The notes beneath the pieces were generated by a model. It was not told the DNA's origin. It saw only the letters and a list, made by a program, of their open reading frames with translations, and made no database searches. From Sympetrum striolatum (taxonomy: Eukaryota > Arthropoda > Insecta > Odonata > Libellulidae): DNA of 64,000 nt. The position numbers were made by a program, and so were the translations under genes. Location: contig OX388350.1 in the NCBI GenBank assembly GCA_947579665.1, positions 26,817,393 through 26,881,392 on the forward strand, written 5' to 3'. This document shows positions 10,540 through 23,054 of the stretch, in pieces (position 1 is the stretch's first letter; every line of letters starts with the position of its first letter).

Positions 10540-13500
10540 TAGTAGACTGATTTCCGATATATCGGTGGAAGTATGCGGTTTTTCTATTTTAACAGAGAGA
10601 TTTCCTGCTATTTATTTTTGTGACTTATTCGTATTTATTTCAGAGCTAAGCGACGGAGTAAAATTTCTGTTATAAAACTATCCCATTCCTTTAAATGTCG
10701 TAGGCAGCTGATAATGTTCAATCCAGAGCTTGTGCTTAATCAGTATTCAGTTTATTCCAATATCGTTTGTCGTTTTACTTTACTTTTCTTTGATCTTTGC
10801 AAACCTCAGTAATATCTTTGAGTAGAAATCAGTTCTGAGGAATTGCGTTGATGGGATATGCTAGTATGTAGATGCTTCCCACCGTACGTCGCGTTTGATG
10901 TCCTCTTTCTTAGGGATTCCTGCGATAGCGTTCGTTTTTTTAATTTCTCTCTTCAAGCAAATACCATAAACGTTTCCGATTCAAAATTACAGCCTTTATT
11001 TCCCGACATTTACATCAGAGTTAATACAGCTCCAAATAGCCGCTGTTGGAATGAGTTCTCTTCTTCTCCTGAATATGGTAACATAACTGCCGAAATAAAT
11101 ATCGAGAATAATACGCTTACAATATCTCATTCACGGTGATCCTTAACCTCCCTGGTTAGGGTACGACGAGTTGTTCGCAAACAACAACTATTTGGACCTT
11201 TTTTAACTCGAATAGAATAGAATATTCTATTAATAAAAAACACTTGCAACATTAACAGAAGACAGAAAGACTCTGTTTGCAGGTTGGTATCTCGTCAGTA
11301 CTATACAATTATTATAAATTATTTTTTACAAATATAAACATTTTACATTGCATAGTCAATGATATACATATTACCTCATACATTACCATACCTTATACAT
11401 TAACAGAACAATTATTTTATTACTTAAGTAATTATTTACATCATATTACATATTTAAAATAACATCTTCAAAAAACTCTCTTACAGAATAGTAGAATTTA
11501 TTTATCAAGAACTTTTTGAATGGTTTTAAGAATTTTACATGATCTGTAGACAGTTTTTTCTCATATCAATCGTTAATTTGTTGCATATACTTCTACCCAT
11601 ATACTGCGGACTATTTTCATTTGCATTATGTAATAATAATGTAATAACGCAGCCGTGTTCATTTTTACCTCTTAGTTTTCCCGAGTTATTTCGTGCGGAG
11701 GAACAGGCAGACGTCGCACGGGAGAGAATATTGTCTCTATGGACCGTTGGACTCGGTCTACCTCTTGGTTTTACCTCCAACTCTACCTCCGAGGTCCCTT
11801 CATCACAATTATCGCTCCCTCCGAACTTCCCATCTTCCAACTCCGTCTGTGCCAACCCCTTCTCTAACACGCACTCCCAGACTCTCTTTGCTCTTTGCCG
11901 CTCCGAGACTTTCCAAAGAGGGACGGCAGAGGGAGCGACTCTTTTAAGCGGCTGCACTTCTGAAGGAGAATGGCAAAGGAGAGAGAGGCCATCAAAGCGG
12001 CCTCCGAAAGGCACCGCGCTTTCGCTTTCTTCACTCTGTCTGCGCGTATAAATCCCTAAAGGAAGCTTACGGGGCAAATTTTCAGGGCTGTTTGGAGTGA
12101 TGAAAGATAAGGTTGATATTGATTTTGTTTTTCCATCCACGTCTGAGTATGGATTCTCTCCAACACTCCCTTTTGTTTTGATGTGGTCCATTATTTATGA
12201 GATATATCCAGAGATCAGTTTTTGTCTGATGTATTCAGCCGGGTAGTTTCAACCCCTACAACATTGGATACCAATGCCCCTGAGGGGGAATGAGGCGCAC
12301 TAGCCCTGATGAGGAGTGGGGTAGGCCTCCCTTTCTGTCCTCACTAAACCAGAATGCCATTAGCGGAATGAGTCTACTTAAGTGCAGCACAATAACCTTA
12401 TGAATATCTCATGTATGTATTCAATGTAGAGAGAACGTTATGAATGCCATTACTTACATTATTATGCCTCACTTCTATATCAGTGGCTTTTGTATTATCA
12501 CTACCATGAATTAAAAATGTGATTAAATGGGAATTGGAGGATAATATTTTCTTAATCCCGTACCAAAAAAATAAAAGATACTATTTTCATCAATATATCG
12601 TAGCAGAAGGTGCGTCGCATGATGCTATATATATCTTGATATAATCTTTCCTTATGTGTTGATCAGTAATATAAAATCTTACAGAGAATTTTTATGGATA
12701 TTTGGAAAACAGTAGATATTTAAGATCTGTTTTCCCCAATCAAAGAAAGAAGAACATAAATCGTTGCAAAGCTACATATACTTTCAATATTCGATAATAT
12801 AACACATATATTTCAAAAGGAAATCTTCGAGAGTAGCTTCTCAAATAAAACAAATTGTACATTAAATTCATTTTTATCAATTACCGAAGTTCAAATGATA
12901 ATAATTACATCGGAGATCGGTTTGTACTCTTTATAAAACGAAACATATTTTTTCAGAACTGGTCTTCGAAAGATACGTTTATTTTACTCTCCTCGATCAA
13001 GAAAATAAAGCGTATTTAAAATCGATGCACAATTATTGTAAATAATGACTAAATATGCTTTGGATTTGATGTCTTAGGTATCAAAGTTCCCTGTTTACAG
13101 TCTATCACATGAGTTTCTTTTCCGAGAACAGTTATCAAATTGGTAGAGAAAATTAAGATTGGATAGTGTGTATTGTTCCCCAATAATATTTTCTTAAACT
13201 CAGCGTTCTATTTATGTTCTATTTATTTAAGATGGAGTGAAGGAGGTTATTTGAACAATAAAATCAATTTTTCGGTTATATTCCTCCTAGCTGTATCAGA
13301 TAAAGTGGGTATAAATTGAAAGTTCAAGTGAAGAGTTAGAAAAGGACATGCATCGGAATGGATGAACAAGCTGTTGAAAGGAACATTAAAGATCTCTCTG
13401 CTCTAGAGAACGGAGAAAGGCCCTGAAGAAGGGTCGAGAGAGGTGAACGTGAGAGAGAGAGAAGGTGAATAGAAAGAAAAGACAGGCAAATAAAAAGAAA

Positions 13501-13655
13501 ACACATCGGAGGAATAATAGGAAGATACGGAGAACTTCATCCTACAGTTACTATTTACAAGCGTGCGTCATAGAATAAAATGAAAAACAAACAAATATAC
13601 AATAAATTAAGTTATCGATAATTTTCTAATTCATCTGTAAAGGATTAACAAAAAT
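10540..13655. other. Non-coding DNA with a CpG-rich island 11660-12090
   Basis: The island at 11660-12090 is GC/CpG-richer and open on both strands (frames of 218 and 170 codons). The two overlap almost completely and neither has a recognisable domain, so I do not call a gene. A TATA-like tataaat lies at 12047-12053. Around 12230-12350 there is a GC-rich stretch (gccgggtagtttcaacccc, ggggtaggcctccc) that may be a repeat fragment. The remainder is AT-rich with nothing recognised. Confidence 0.35.
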
Positions 13656-13657
13656 GA

Positions 13658-13715
13658 TTCTTGCCCCCTGTGGGAGTCGAACTCACGTCTCTCACTCACT
13701 CACCTTGATTTTTCA
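13658..13715 (-). repeat. Possible tRNA-derived SINE fragment
   Basis: The minus strand reads gagacgtgagttcgactccc followed by acagggggcaagaatc. This is a T-arm-like hairpin with B-box-like agttcgactcc (one mismatch to the consensus ggttcgannccc core). There is no tRNA body on either side. Probably a SINE remnant; a chance match is possible. Confidence 0.35.
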
Positions 13716-13719
13716 ACCA

Positions 13720-16700
13720 AATTGAATTCGAGTATTTTGCCTGTGTTATTACGAAGGAGTCGGTTAATTAATAATAATTAAATATACGTAAATCACAAAA
13801 ACGAATACGTAATCAGTGATACGAATGTATTTGTCGATATATGGTTTGCGACGCAAAACAAATTCATTCCAACGTGTCGAGGGCCAAACAGTTCGACGGT
13901 AACAGAATTAAAAGTTTCGTAAAACAGCGCCGTCGCGGAAAGAGGCTGAACTTCCACGTAATTCATCATCTTCGCTTTCGAGCGAATACGGAATTGGTTA
14001 CGGAATCGCTTCCCCAAAGGAGCGAACGTAAGCAGGTGGGAGTGGGGGGTGGAGAGGAAGGGAGAGTGCGGGGGAGGATGACAGCCGAGGAGACCAAAGG
14101 TACGTCTCTGGGGAGTCGACGGTCGCCGTAAATTTTTAAAAGAGCCCGAGGAAACAAATCTTTGTCGGGCGCAGCCTCGGGTTCGTCTCCCACCGAGGTG
14201 TCGTGGGATAATCCCGTAAAGTTCCCGCATTCGCGAATATCTGTGTCAAGGCTGAGGAGATTCCCATCCTTGGAATGGAGGAGTCGTGTTCGATTCGATA
14301 GGAGACGATATCGATATGTCCGAGCCCTCCGGGATGCTGGCTTACAATCTTTCCTGGGGTTTACTCGCGCAATCTGGCGTCGGATTACGATTCAAGGGAT
14401 GGAGGTGATGCATCGATATCCGATAAGTGTAAAGTGCGGGCGAACGGTGGGCTTGGCTATAGTTTTACTGCGGGATTTTCCTTGGCTAATGTGAAGGAAA
14501 TTTGTTGCCCGACAGCTCTCTAGCTAATGGTTAATTTTCTAAGCTGGGACGTAATGAGCTTGAGAATTATCCTAACATTGGATTTACTTTTTAAAGCATT
14601 TTATTCAGGAATTAGGAGGGTCGCACCTGATCTATTTTCGGAGTGAAAGTTTTCATAGCTGTGTACATTATGCTAATGTTATGAAATAGTGAAAATCAAT
14701 ATCTATTAGGCCTTTTTTAAAATATTCTTGTTTTGAGGAGGGATTCCGGTTAATCTTAAAGTTGATTTTGAATTGAAAAAGGAACTATTTTCTGGAACAT
14801 CTGAGAACTTGAAGGAAGCATAACGTATTGATTAAGAAGAACTTGAATTTTGTAAACTTTGCCTAGGAGCTATTCGATTTCAATATTTTGAAGATTCGGG
14901 ATTTAAGGACTTATTGAGTGGAAGGATCATAAACAATCCATTATAATTTTGCCTGTGGTGAAACATCATATCAATAACATGTTTATTTTAAATTTAAGCT
15001 TTTTTACAACCATGATGAATATTAATGGGCATTATTGGATATTTGATATGTTTATTTTATAGATTAATGATTTAACCCCCAACCAGAGTTTCTGAGTTCT
15101 TGCTTAATAAAGTGTATTTATTGATTGCTTATTATGATCTTAATTTAAGAGAAATATTTGAGAATAATAAAGAACAATATAAAGAAGAATCTATGAAAGC
15201 CTGTTGGGATGAATGCGAAATTTTGAGGGAAGGACTAGATGAAAACTTACCTATTGAAGTATCTATTAACTGCGGAATTTGATTTATCATTCCTGTCGCT
15301 CCTCGATGAATATATGACGTGTTCAGGATAAGATTTTCTTATATTTTTGACGTTTTAATTCTGCTTGTTTTATTGCCTTGGCATTTCCCTTTTTAATTAC
15401 CCCTTATTTAACGATCACCCACTGATGGTAACGGAAATTTATTTTCTCTCAGAGTTTAGTAGCTCTTCCACCATCAAGAATGACGTCCATGTTCGGATAT
15501 TTCCTTTTCTTTGGGCGGATGGCCGTTCTGAACCAAAGGGATTAAATTAAGCTCGGAAAAAACCGCTTTTATGGCTCAATATTTTGGGTTTTATCCTTGC
15601 CTCTGCCTCATTTCATCTTTTTTGGTTTTTAATTTGTTTTTATTAGTATTTCAATTAAATCCACTGATGCGAATCCGGTGTTTCTTATCCTTTCGGGTTC
15701 TTAAAGTTGACGCGTGGATCAAAACCTCGAGGAAATTTCAATTGAATAAGAAACAGAAGTTCCATTCACAGCGATTTCCGCTTTCAACATTCAATGGTCC
15801 AATTTTCCCGTAAATAAATCTCTTTGTCCATTATCGCGAAATGAATTCAAGATCCTCTTCTCAACGGCCCCAAAATTTTCCTCGTTATCAAAGATTTGAG
15901 GTTCTCCGAATCTGGCAGTTACCGTCAGATTTCTGTTTGGCAGTCGCAAGTAATCCGATTAAAAAACAAACTCTCTCCCGCGTCAAGAAAACAATTTGGG
16001 ATACCCCAACAGTTTATTGAGCATTGAACTGTTTCTAGAATAAGTAAAATAAGGTTTGAATCCACACTGTCTATTATTCTACGAATAATCAGATTAAAAC
16101 AACAAAACTCAATCTGAATTTATCATCCGTTTTTGGAAGAAAGCTATTCTTGGTTGACTGATATTTTGAGGAAGTTTTGTGGCGTAAATGGCTACAAAAA
16201 CCTATTTATCATTATTAATAGAAAGGTAATATTAAATGGAAATAACGAGAGTTATTTTTACTGGAAAATTTCACAAAAGCACCTTTTCTTAGTAGATATT
16301 TACTCCTGTTCTACGTTGTTGTCCACGGAATGAATTCTCTTTTCTCATTAGGTCGACTTTTGAACATCGGTCTACAACAGAATTGGATACCAATGGAAAT
16401 CGTTATTATACATTTTAAATGCACAGGCTATGAACTTGATGGAGAACGTATAGTTATTTATCTTCTATTCCCCTTATCTTTCACATAAATGTACCGTAAC
16501 ACCTAAGGCAACCACGTTGATAGTCTACACTCACTTAAGGATAAGAGTAAGTACATGAAAATGAAGCTATTTTTGTTGCTGATTTACTGCTAAGTTCTTG
16601 CTGTACTTTTAAAAATAAATTCTACTCTCAGCACTAATAACTCCGTCTGGCGATATCATAATAGCGTTCCGGACACTGTAACAAATGATGTGGGTTTTTT

Positions 16701-17490
16701 AACGGTTTTACTAATTTATTCGTTGTAAAAATTCCTGGACATAAGAACAGTAAATCCTTAGAAACGAATTTCTCCCTTTCCACCTCATTCCTCTTCTCAT
16801 TTTCTTGTGACGTCAAGCCCTCGTAATTCAGCTCACTCCCTAATTCCCCAGCTACATTCGATTTCATCCCAAAGTTTTTCCCAACCCAAAACTTTTAAAC
16901 ACATTATCTCCGCGCATCGACACTCTTAATCCTTCTCTGGGAAAAGGGTTTTTCGTTCCATTCCTGGATAATCTTTTTGCCAACCGGAAAGACGCGATGG
17001 GACTCCTGATGAAGGAATTATAGGTCGAGAAAAATGTAGAGCTCACTGCGGCTAAAACATACGGCTTTACGCGGCAGATGGTCGGAATTAATCTATTACG
17101 GCCGCGCTCAGGGATTTGAGGGAATTTTTCACTAGGAATGGCGAAATCGGGATTTTATATCACCGGAATCGGGGATATTGTGTCGAGGATTAAGACGGAA
17201 ATCGCCTTTATCGATCTATAGCGAATATTAAGGTGAATTTAGTATTTGCTAAGCCCCCAATCGATGTGATGCATGAGATACAGGGAGATTCCTCGCCTAA
17301 ATTTGTTTCGGATCGTATTCGTCTACCAGAATACATTGGAAGCATTTGTTAGTGGAAGAGCAGATTCACGTATTTCCAATTGCAGAACAATTTAAGAACA
17401 TCTCCAAAAATAGTACCACTTTCTTTTAACCTTTATTAATCATGTTCCTTTTCCATTGTTCATCCATGTTTCCATGTCACTTTTAGTTAT
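13720..17490. other. Non-coding DNA with CpG-rich island 13850-14500
   Basis: The 13850-14500 island is CpG-rich and open in several frames on both strands without a recognisable domain. A smaller CpG-richer patch is at 16970-17280. No splice-bounded exon with convincing coding character was found. The rest is AT-rich. Confidence 0.35.
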
Positions 17491-17491
17491 T

Positions 17492-17805
17492 AATATCGGT
17501 AAGTTTGCGCAGGTTTGTCACACCCTCTTTCTCCTAGATGTCTTCCAACAGCGGATAATTTTTTCTTGAAGCGTCTCTTATGAATTTTACTTTCACAATT
17601 CTTTTGATTTTTTGTCATACTATCCTTTCAAATTACAACTGATGAGTTCAAGCTCAACTTTGTGGTTGTTTGAAACACACAGATTCATAGCCAAAACTAT
17701 TACTAAAATCATAGAATAATATTTAAATTAATCATTTTGTAATTTATGACATATATGCAATTTTAGTCTCGATCTTCCTCCGAATAAAGACGTATTATGT
17801 AAAGA
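17492..17805 (+). repeat. LINE-tail / SINE-like repeat, diverged copy
   Basis: In the plus strand the landmarks of the family seen at 10068-10537 recur in order: cggtaagtttgcgcaggttt, cacaccctctttctc, agcggataattttttctt, then after about 200 bp ttttagtctcgatcttc, gaataaagacg. The copy is old and interrupted, and the tail is degraded. Confidence 0.6.
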
Positions 17806-17875
17806 ATTCTAGAATGCTTTTAATGGCAATTATGCACTGGTCATTATCATTTCGCCTAGGTCATTTCTGAGTGTT

Positions 17876-17887
17876 TGCGCACGCGCA
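17876..17887. promoter_or_regulatory. NRF-1 / Ewg-type palindromic site
   Basis: The sequence tgcgcacgcgca matches the known NRF-1 (insect Erect wing) consensus YGCGCAYGCGCR in full. It sits 46 bp upstream of the ATG of the short ORF at 17934. Such sites are known near transcription starts, notably of nuclear genes for mitochondrial proteins. A CpG-rich 12-mer is unusual in this AT-rich setting, but function is only inferred. Confidence 0.35.
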
Positions 17888-17933
17888 GTTACGAGAGCAT
17901 TTGTTTGCAAAGTCCATAAAACAGCGAATCAAC

Positions 17934-18035
17934 ATGGCTTGGTACACTTGGTATCACTGCACTACGTTACTTAGGCCCATAACTTCCGTTATTTCTGATG
18001 CTGGTCTATTTACGCGGCCATTAAAAAATGTATAA
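17934..18035 (+). CDS. Short ORF, 33 codons, candidate first exon or microprotein
   Basis: ATG in the context aacatggct (favourable Kozak-like context) opens 33 codons ending taa. The peptide is MAWYTWYHCTTLLRPITS and then 15 more residues ending RPLKNV. It has two arginines and a lysine and a single acidic residue, compatible with, but far from proving, a mitochondrial presequence. A GT donor-like gtataa lies at 18030, so the frame could instead be a first exon. The upstream NRF-1-type palindrome is the main reason to list it. Length is short enough for chance; no homologue is recognised. Confidence 0.2.
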   Translation: MAWYTWYHCTTLLRPITSVISDAGLFTRPLKNV

Positions 18036-18039
18036 CTGC

Positions 18040-21000
18040 CTACAAGATAAAGTTCTTTCTAAAATCATAATTAACATTATATAGAAGTGAGTTTGCCAGA
18101 AGGAATTATGTGATTTTTAATTTTTGAGTTTTTAGGCCTTACTTTTCAAGTATATCCGATAACGTATGCGGTTCTTTTGATATATATCAATGGAAGATTC
18201 CTAAGATGGTATTAAAAGTACACAAATATATTTTATTTATTATTATAAGGGAATATTAACTGCTGTGAGTTTATTTTTATTTATTTGTTTTTAATTTATT
18301 TCTCTCGAAGTGGCTTTGCGTAAATATTAGTGTGGACAAATTTAGCAACCATAAACATTTAATATGGGCAATACGGAACTACAGAGTATACTCCACGGAG
18401 CAATTTAATCATGATTTCAACTTTATCAAAGTAGGTTAATTATGCCAAGGATGACGACGCCGCGCTCGGTTTTAATCAAATCGGATTGGATTTTAGAATC
18501 AATCGCATTATTCCAGGAATATCCTCTTTTTGATTATAAATTCCATTTTTGGGAATCATTTAATACTTGGAAAGAGAATTGGTTTAAAGAAGAGTCCAAT
18601 TTTTGCAAAACCGCAATATCGAACGTTGCATTCGTAAGAATTTGAATGAGACGAATGTAAGAATTTATACTAATAATAATAATTTTTTTCACAGTATTTA
18701 TATTGAAATACATAAATTGAAATATAACATAACAATGACATGGAAGTATATAAAATTAAATGACTATCCTGCCTGAGATTGGCTTACAATTTATGTCATT
18801 AATAGTTAGTCAACTCTTTACATAAAAATAAAGCAGCATAAGGAATAATAATATAAAGGCATAAGGAATAATAATATAAAGTATGACATACATACAATGA
18901 AGTATAGCATTAATCTTACAAGTGTTAATAGGTCTTGCAGAGTCCTTCTCAAGACTCGTCTGCAAGTGCCTTCTTTAACATTTAAGATTGGAGTATTTAA
19001 AGGAAAATGTAAACGACTAATTTATGTTTTATTCTCACTTGAATTTATCGTTTTTGCAATAGCCAAGCTGTTATATCTTGCTTGATAACATTAATTTTGT
19101 TTTCTATTAGTATTTCCTCATGGAGGCTGATTAAAATAATAAGGAGTTTGATATACATATGTTCTTTTACCGTAGTTATTATTGTATTTAGGGATTTCAT
19201 ATCGATTTACATATCTTAGGTTTACAGTTTTACAAACAGAATTTTAAAATTTTTTGATAATGATGTTATCCATAATGATTATGTATTTATATAAATCTGC
19301 GACAGGAAGTATATTGTTTTCTTTAGAAAAAAACGAGAAATTTTCATAATACTAATAATAAAGAACTTTATTTAGGGTGAGATTAATGCTATAATGTCTT
19401 TTGTTACATGTAACCCTTCGACATATAAATTAAAAAAGAAAAACCTTGAAAAAGATAAACAGAATTTATTTACTTCGTGGATTTCACAACTTTTATCTAA
19501 AACGGAATCGATAAAATTGTTTCTTTTCGTTCTCTGCGTACACCAGACGAGTTAAGTTCCCACCTCGTCCCACCAGAATTTAGCGCGGATGAATTTCGTA
19601 TCTAAACCGCATCGCACACACTGCAGTAGTCGAAATAGTATTTTATATCTCTCTCCACAATGCTAGAATACGAGCGACTGATGTCATCTCCAATTCTGTG
19701 ACCCATTTCCTGGTCAAATAATGTCTGTAGTGCCGCAAAACTCGCTTACTCTCCTGCTCTGTATCACTGTTGTTATTTCTATTATATACTGGTCACGGTT
19801 AGATCGACCGTTTAGTATTAAGCTACCCTAGCACAGGTATGCACGTTGTTTTTTCGTACATGCTACGCTACCGATAAAACATGCGTATATTTCATATTTG
19901 ATAGCAATGAATAATTCTCATTCAAAATAATAATTATTACCACAACGTGCTTATCCATGGAGGTACCTAACGATACGCACATATTATGCACGCTATACAC
20001 ATGCAACGTAATTAGAATCTGTTTAATAGTTATGAGGTAAATAATTTCTTGCTAATCTCTCATATCCATATCATTAAAGTTTCCTTATAAATAATAGAAG
20101 TAAATCCAATATATTTGCTCTAATAATCATTATTATTTTTCATTTTATTTTTATTGTATGATAATTAGTCAACACGAGTTTAAATATATATACTACGCAT
20201 ACAAATTATATTAAATAAATTATAAAAATACTTAGGTTTTGCTGTTCCAAATATCTACTCCTCTTATATTTAAAAATGTCTTTTGGCAGCTTTCATTAAC
20301 TACTGATGAATAATTTGCGAAATATTTACTTTTAATTTGACGAAAATTTACGTATCTTACGATCCTTATGTTCCAAATTTTAATCACTTAAATAATACCT
20401 TCATTCTGATTCTGTAACTCTACTTTTTCTAAAGTATCATTTCAAGCTTTTTCATTTGCGTGAAAGTTCGAGTCAGAGACAATTACTTAGACATTAAATT
20501 TTAATTTCCCTAAATTCCTCATCCTAGTGGACTCGTACCATTTGATAAATAGTATTCTAAAATATACGAGTCTTTGAAGTATGAAAAAGGGTGGATGTAT
20601 GGAATCGTTCGCTTGTCTTTCAGAGAGACGTAATCGAAAGCTTTCTTTTCGCATTGGACGCATGCACAAGAAATTCCGCCGTCTCGGAAGCGATTTCCCT
20701 TTCCAATCCATCGATTCAGCGGCTTCGGTTATTTATACGCCGACGAAATGAAAACTTCCAATTAAGTGGAGCAGCGGGGATTCGAAACGTCTCTCAAATC
20801 CGCATTTGCGTCAGAGGTAAAATGTCTGCACAATGTCTCCGGGACTCCATTTTAAGTACTTAGCGTCATAGATCTCGATCACAGGAAACGCAGCTATCGT
20901 CAAATCAATTCCCATTCCTCTAATCTCATTTCCTCTATTAATAAAACCATGATAACAGTGTTGATGTAAAGTTGTGTAGCATAGTTATTCTAGGCATTGA

Positions 21001-22170
21001 AATGATATACAAAAGTATGAATACTGAAAATAGTAATAGTGTCGTAAAATCGCCAACGTTTATTTGAAATAATACTTTGAAATATGTTGTTGGCATACTA
21101 TTGTGATGCTCACGCTCTATCAATGGTAAAATTAACTTTATCGAGTTATTTCAAGAATAAAATCCGTTTTTATTTAAGTTATCGAATGATCAACTACCTG
21201 ATGGAAGTTTCGCGGTTCCTTTCATCCATCATTAAGTAAATGTTATGTACATACTTTGTCCTCTTACACATTATTTGATGCATCTATTTGTATATTGCAT
21301 TATTATTGCAGTGAATTGAATGTGATTGCAACTAACACACCCATCCTAACCACAATCTCGTCAAATAAAATAAAAACGGTGAAAATAACGCTTGTGAAAA
21401 ACTCCAATAATAAAGATAAGGATGACTTCTATGTAGAAGCAATATAAAAGTTTTTTATACATATCGGTTGATCAAAGAGGCGAAAATTTACCCATTAAGC
21501 TGCTTAAAATTATTATAGCGTTTTAGACACAGGGAAGAGAAGGTTTTGATTATTTGATTTATACGTAATTAAAAGTAATGTCGATTTTAAGGTTAAAATA
21601 TTAATCTTAGCTAAATAAATATAGTAATAATTATTATATCTATAATTTTCTTCCAAGAAGTATTTCTAATGTTTTCCAGTTCATCGTATGGTTGTAATCT
21701 TCATCTTTGTGAACTAAAAAAATTACATACAATATTATAGAGTAAAGCAAAGTAAAAATTGAACATAGTTGAAAATTTTGATTTTAAAGATACGGGATGA
21801 AAAAGTTAATCCATAATTTTGACTTAACCAAGCACGAAATAATGTTAACATTAAACGAAAATTAATTTTATCCTTGCCATTTTAGTATAACTCGAGTGCT
21901 TTGGCTTGAAGAAAAAGCCAAGCCAGCGAACTCGGACTGTATCATCACCCAGTTCGTTTCATTGCCAGAAAGGTCAAGGATGATACTTTATCAGCCCAGA
22001 GAGCTATATTGAGATTTAATGAATCAAAAACTGGGTGGGACATCTCGTTGAAAAAATATTCATGGGAAATCGTACCAACGTCGTGGAAATTTTCGCGAGA
22101 TTGAGCATGACATCGAGTTAGCTGGAAATATCATCTCGTTGATAAAGCTGGTAAATATTCTCGCGGAATA

Positions 22171-22175
<5 letters not shown>
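18040..22175. other. Non-coding DNA, CpG-richer patches 19510-19740 and 20590-20880
   Basis: The stretch is mostly AT-rich. At 18836-18881 a 23-bp unit (gcataaggaataataatata plus aag) occurs twice in tandem. CpG-richer patches at 19510-19740 and 20590-20880 have no supported exon. Nothing else recognised. Confidence 0.35.

Positions 22176-22177
<2 letters not shown>

Positions 22178-22236
<59 letters not shown>
22178..22236. repeat. (AT)n microsatellite
   Basis: A pure AT dinucleotide run of nearly 60 bp. Confidence 0.98.
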
Positions 22237-22239
<3 letters not shown>

Positions 22240-22904
22240 TATAAATCCGTAAATATTCTTTTGGAATAAAAGAATTTAAATTTTATTTACTTTCCGCCAA
22301 GTTTAACTCACGGGAAATATTGAGAGATTTCGCTTCTCGAAAGCAATGTGTACTAAAGCTTTTTTGGAGGATATAAAGATAAAACTATTGGGAAATCGTG
22401 ACCAATAAAAATCGTGTTATAATCGTGAATCGTAGACAATTCTTTGTGCTAAGTTTTCGCGAGAGGTCGAAAATTTCTAGTTTCTATTCCAAGTCAAGGT
22501 ATATTTTATTTCCTTGTTGTAAACAAGAGAAGAGTAACGCACTATTTATTAAAAGTAACGTATTAGCAACTAAAGATTAATTCTTCTAATTCTTCTAATT
22601 CAAGTAATTCATTTTCTTATCAAGTGCTATGAACGCTATATTATTTACGGGAAAATTGCACTTTCATGAATGTATCCCACTCATGGCTTTCTGGCTTAGG
22701 GATAAAATCAAAGTATCTCATTCCACATCTTCTCAAGTAAGCCTATCCTCTCTAGAGCCTATGGTAACTAATGGAAGATCTTGAGGATTAATCCTTTCTT
22801 TGGGCTGAATCCTTTACAGGTGAATGTAACTAAAAGTCAAAACAACTTAGAATAATAGTAGGAGTATTTTAAAATTGATTCTACAGTTTTGGTAATTTCG
22901 CACA

Positions 22905-22986
22905 TTGGCTCCCACCATGATCGAATCCGGGGCCGCTTTCATCAAAGGCAAAAGCGCTGTCCACATGTCTATCTGGGAGCCTGCTA
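22905..22986 (-). repeat. tRNA-derived SINE fragment (same family as 9815-9895)
   Basis: The minus strand reads ggctcccagatagacatgtg, gacagcgcttttgcc, then gaaagcggccccggattcga, matching the copy at 9815-9895 almost phrase by phrase. The B box is altered (ggattcgatca). A second, oppositely oriented tRNA-like segment begins immediately at its right edge. Confidence 0.7.
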
Positions 22987-23050
22987 CTTAGAACACCTGC
23001 CCAGGAAGTGGGAGACCTGGGTTCGATGCCCAGCCAAGTCACTATTTTTC
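22986..23050 (+). repeat. tRNA-like SINE segment, plus strand
   Basis: The phrase gggagacctgggttcgatgc followed by ccagccaagtcac contains a full B-box match (ggttcgatgcc) in a T-arm hairpin: ctggg pairs with cccag. It reads in the opposite direction from the adjoining SINE piece, giving a head-to-head pair. No complete cloverleaf can be drawn, so it is a SINE relic and not a tRNA gene. Confidence 0.55.
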
Positions 23051-23054
23051 ACTT

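Noticed and set aside
12044..12090. TATA-like tataaat followed by an Inr-like tcagg as a core promoter
   Set aside because: Spacing of about 37 bp is longer than the usual 30-31, and no coding exon follows.
11535..12191. 218-codon minus-strand frame and overlapping 170-codon plus-strand frame
   Set aside because: They overlap almost completely on opposite strands, and neither has recognisable features; balanced composition explains both.
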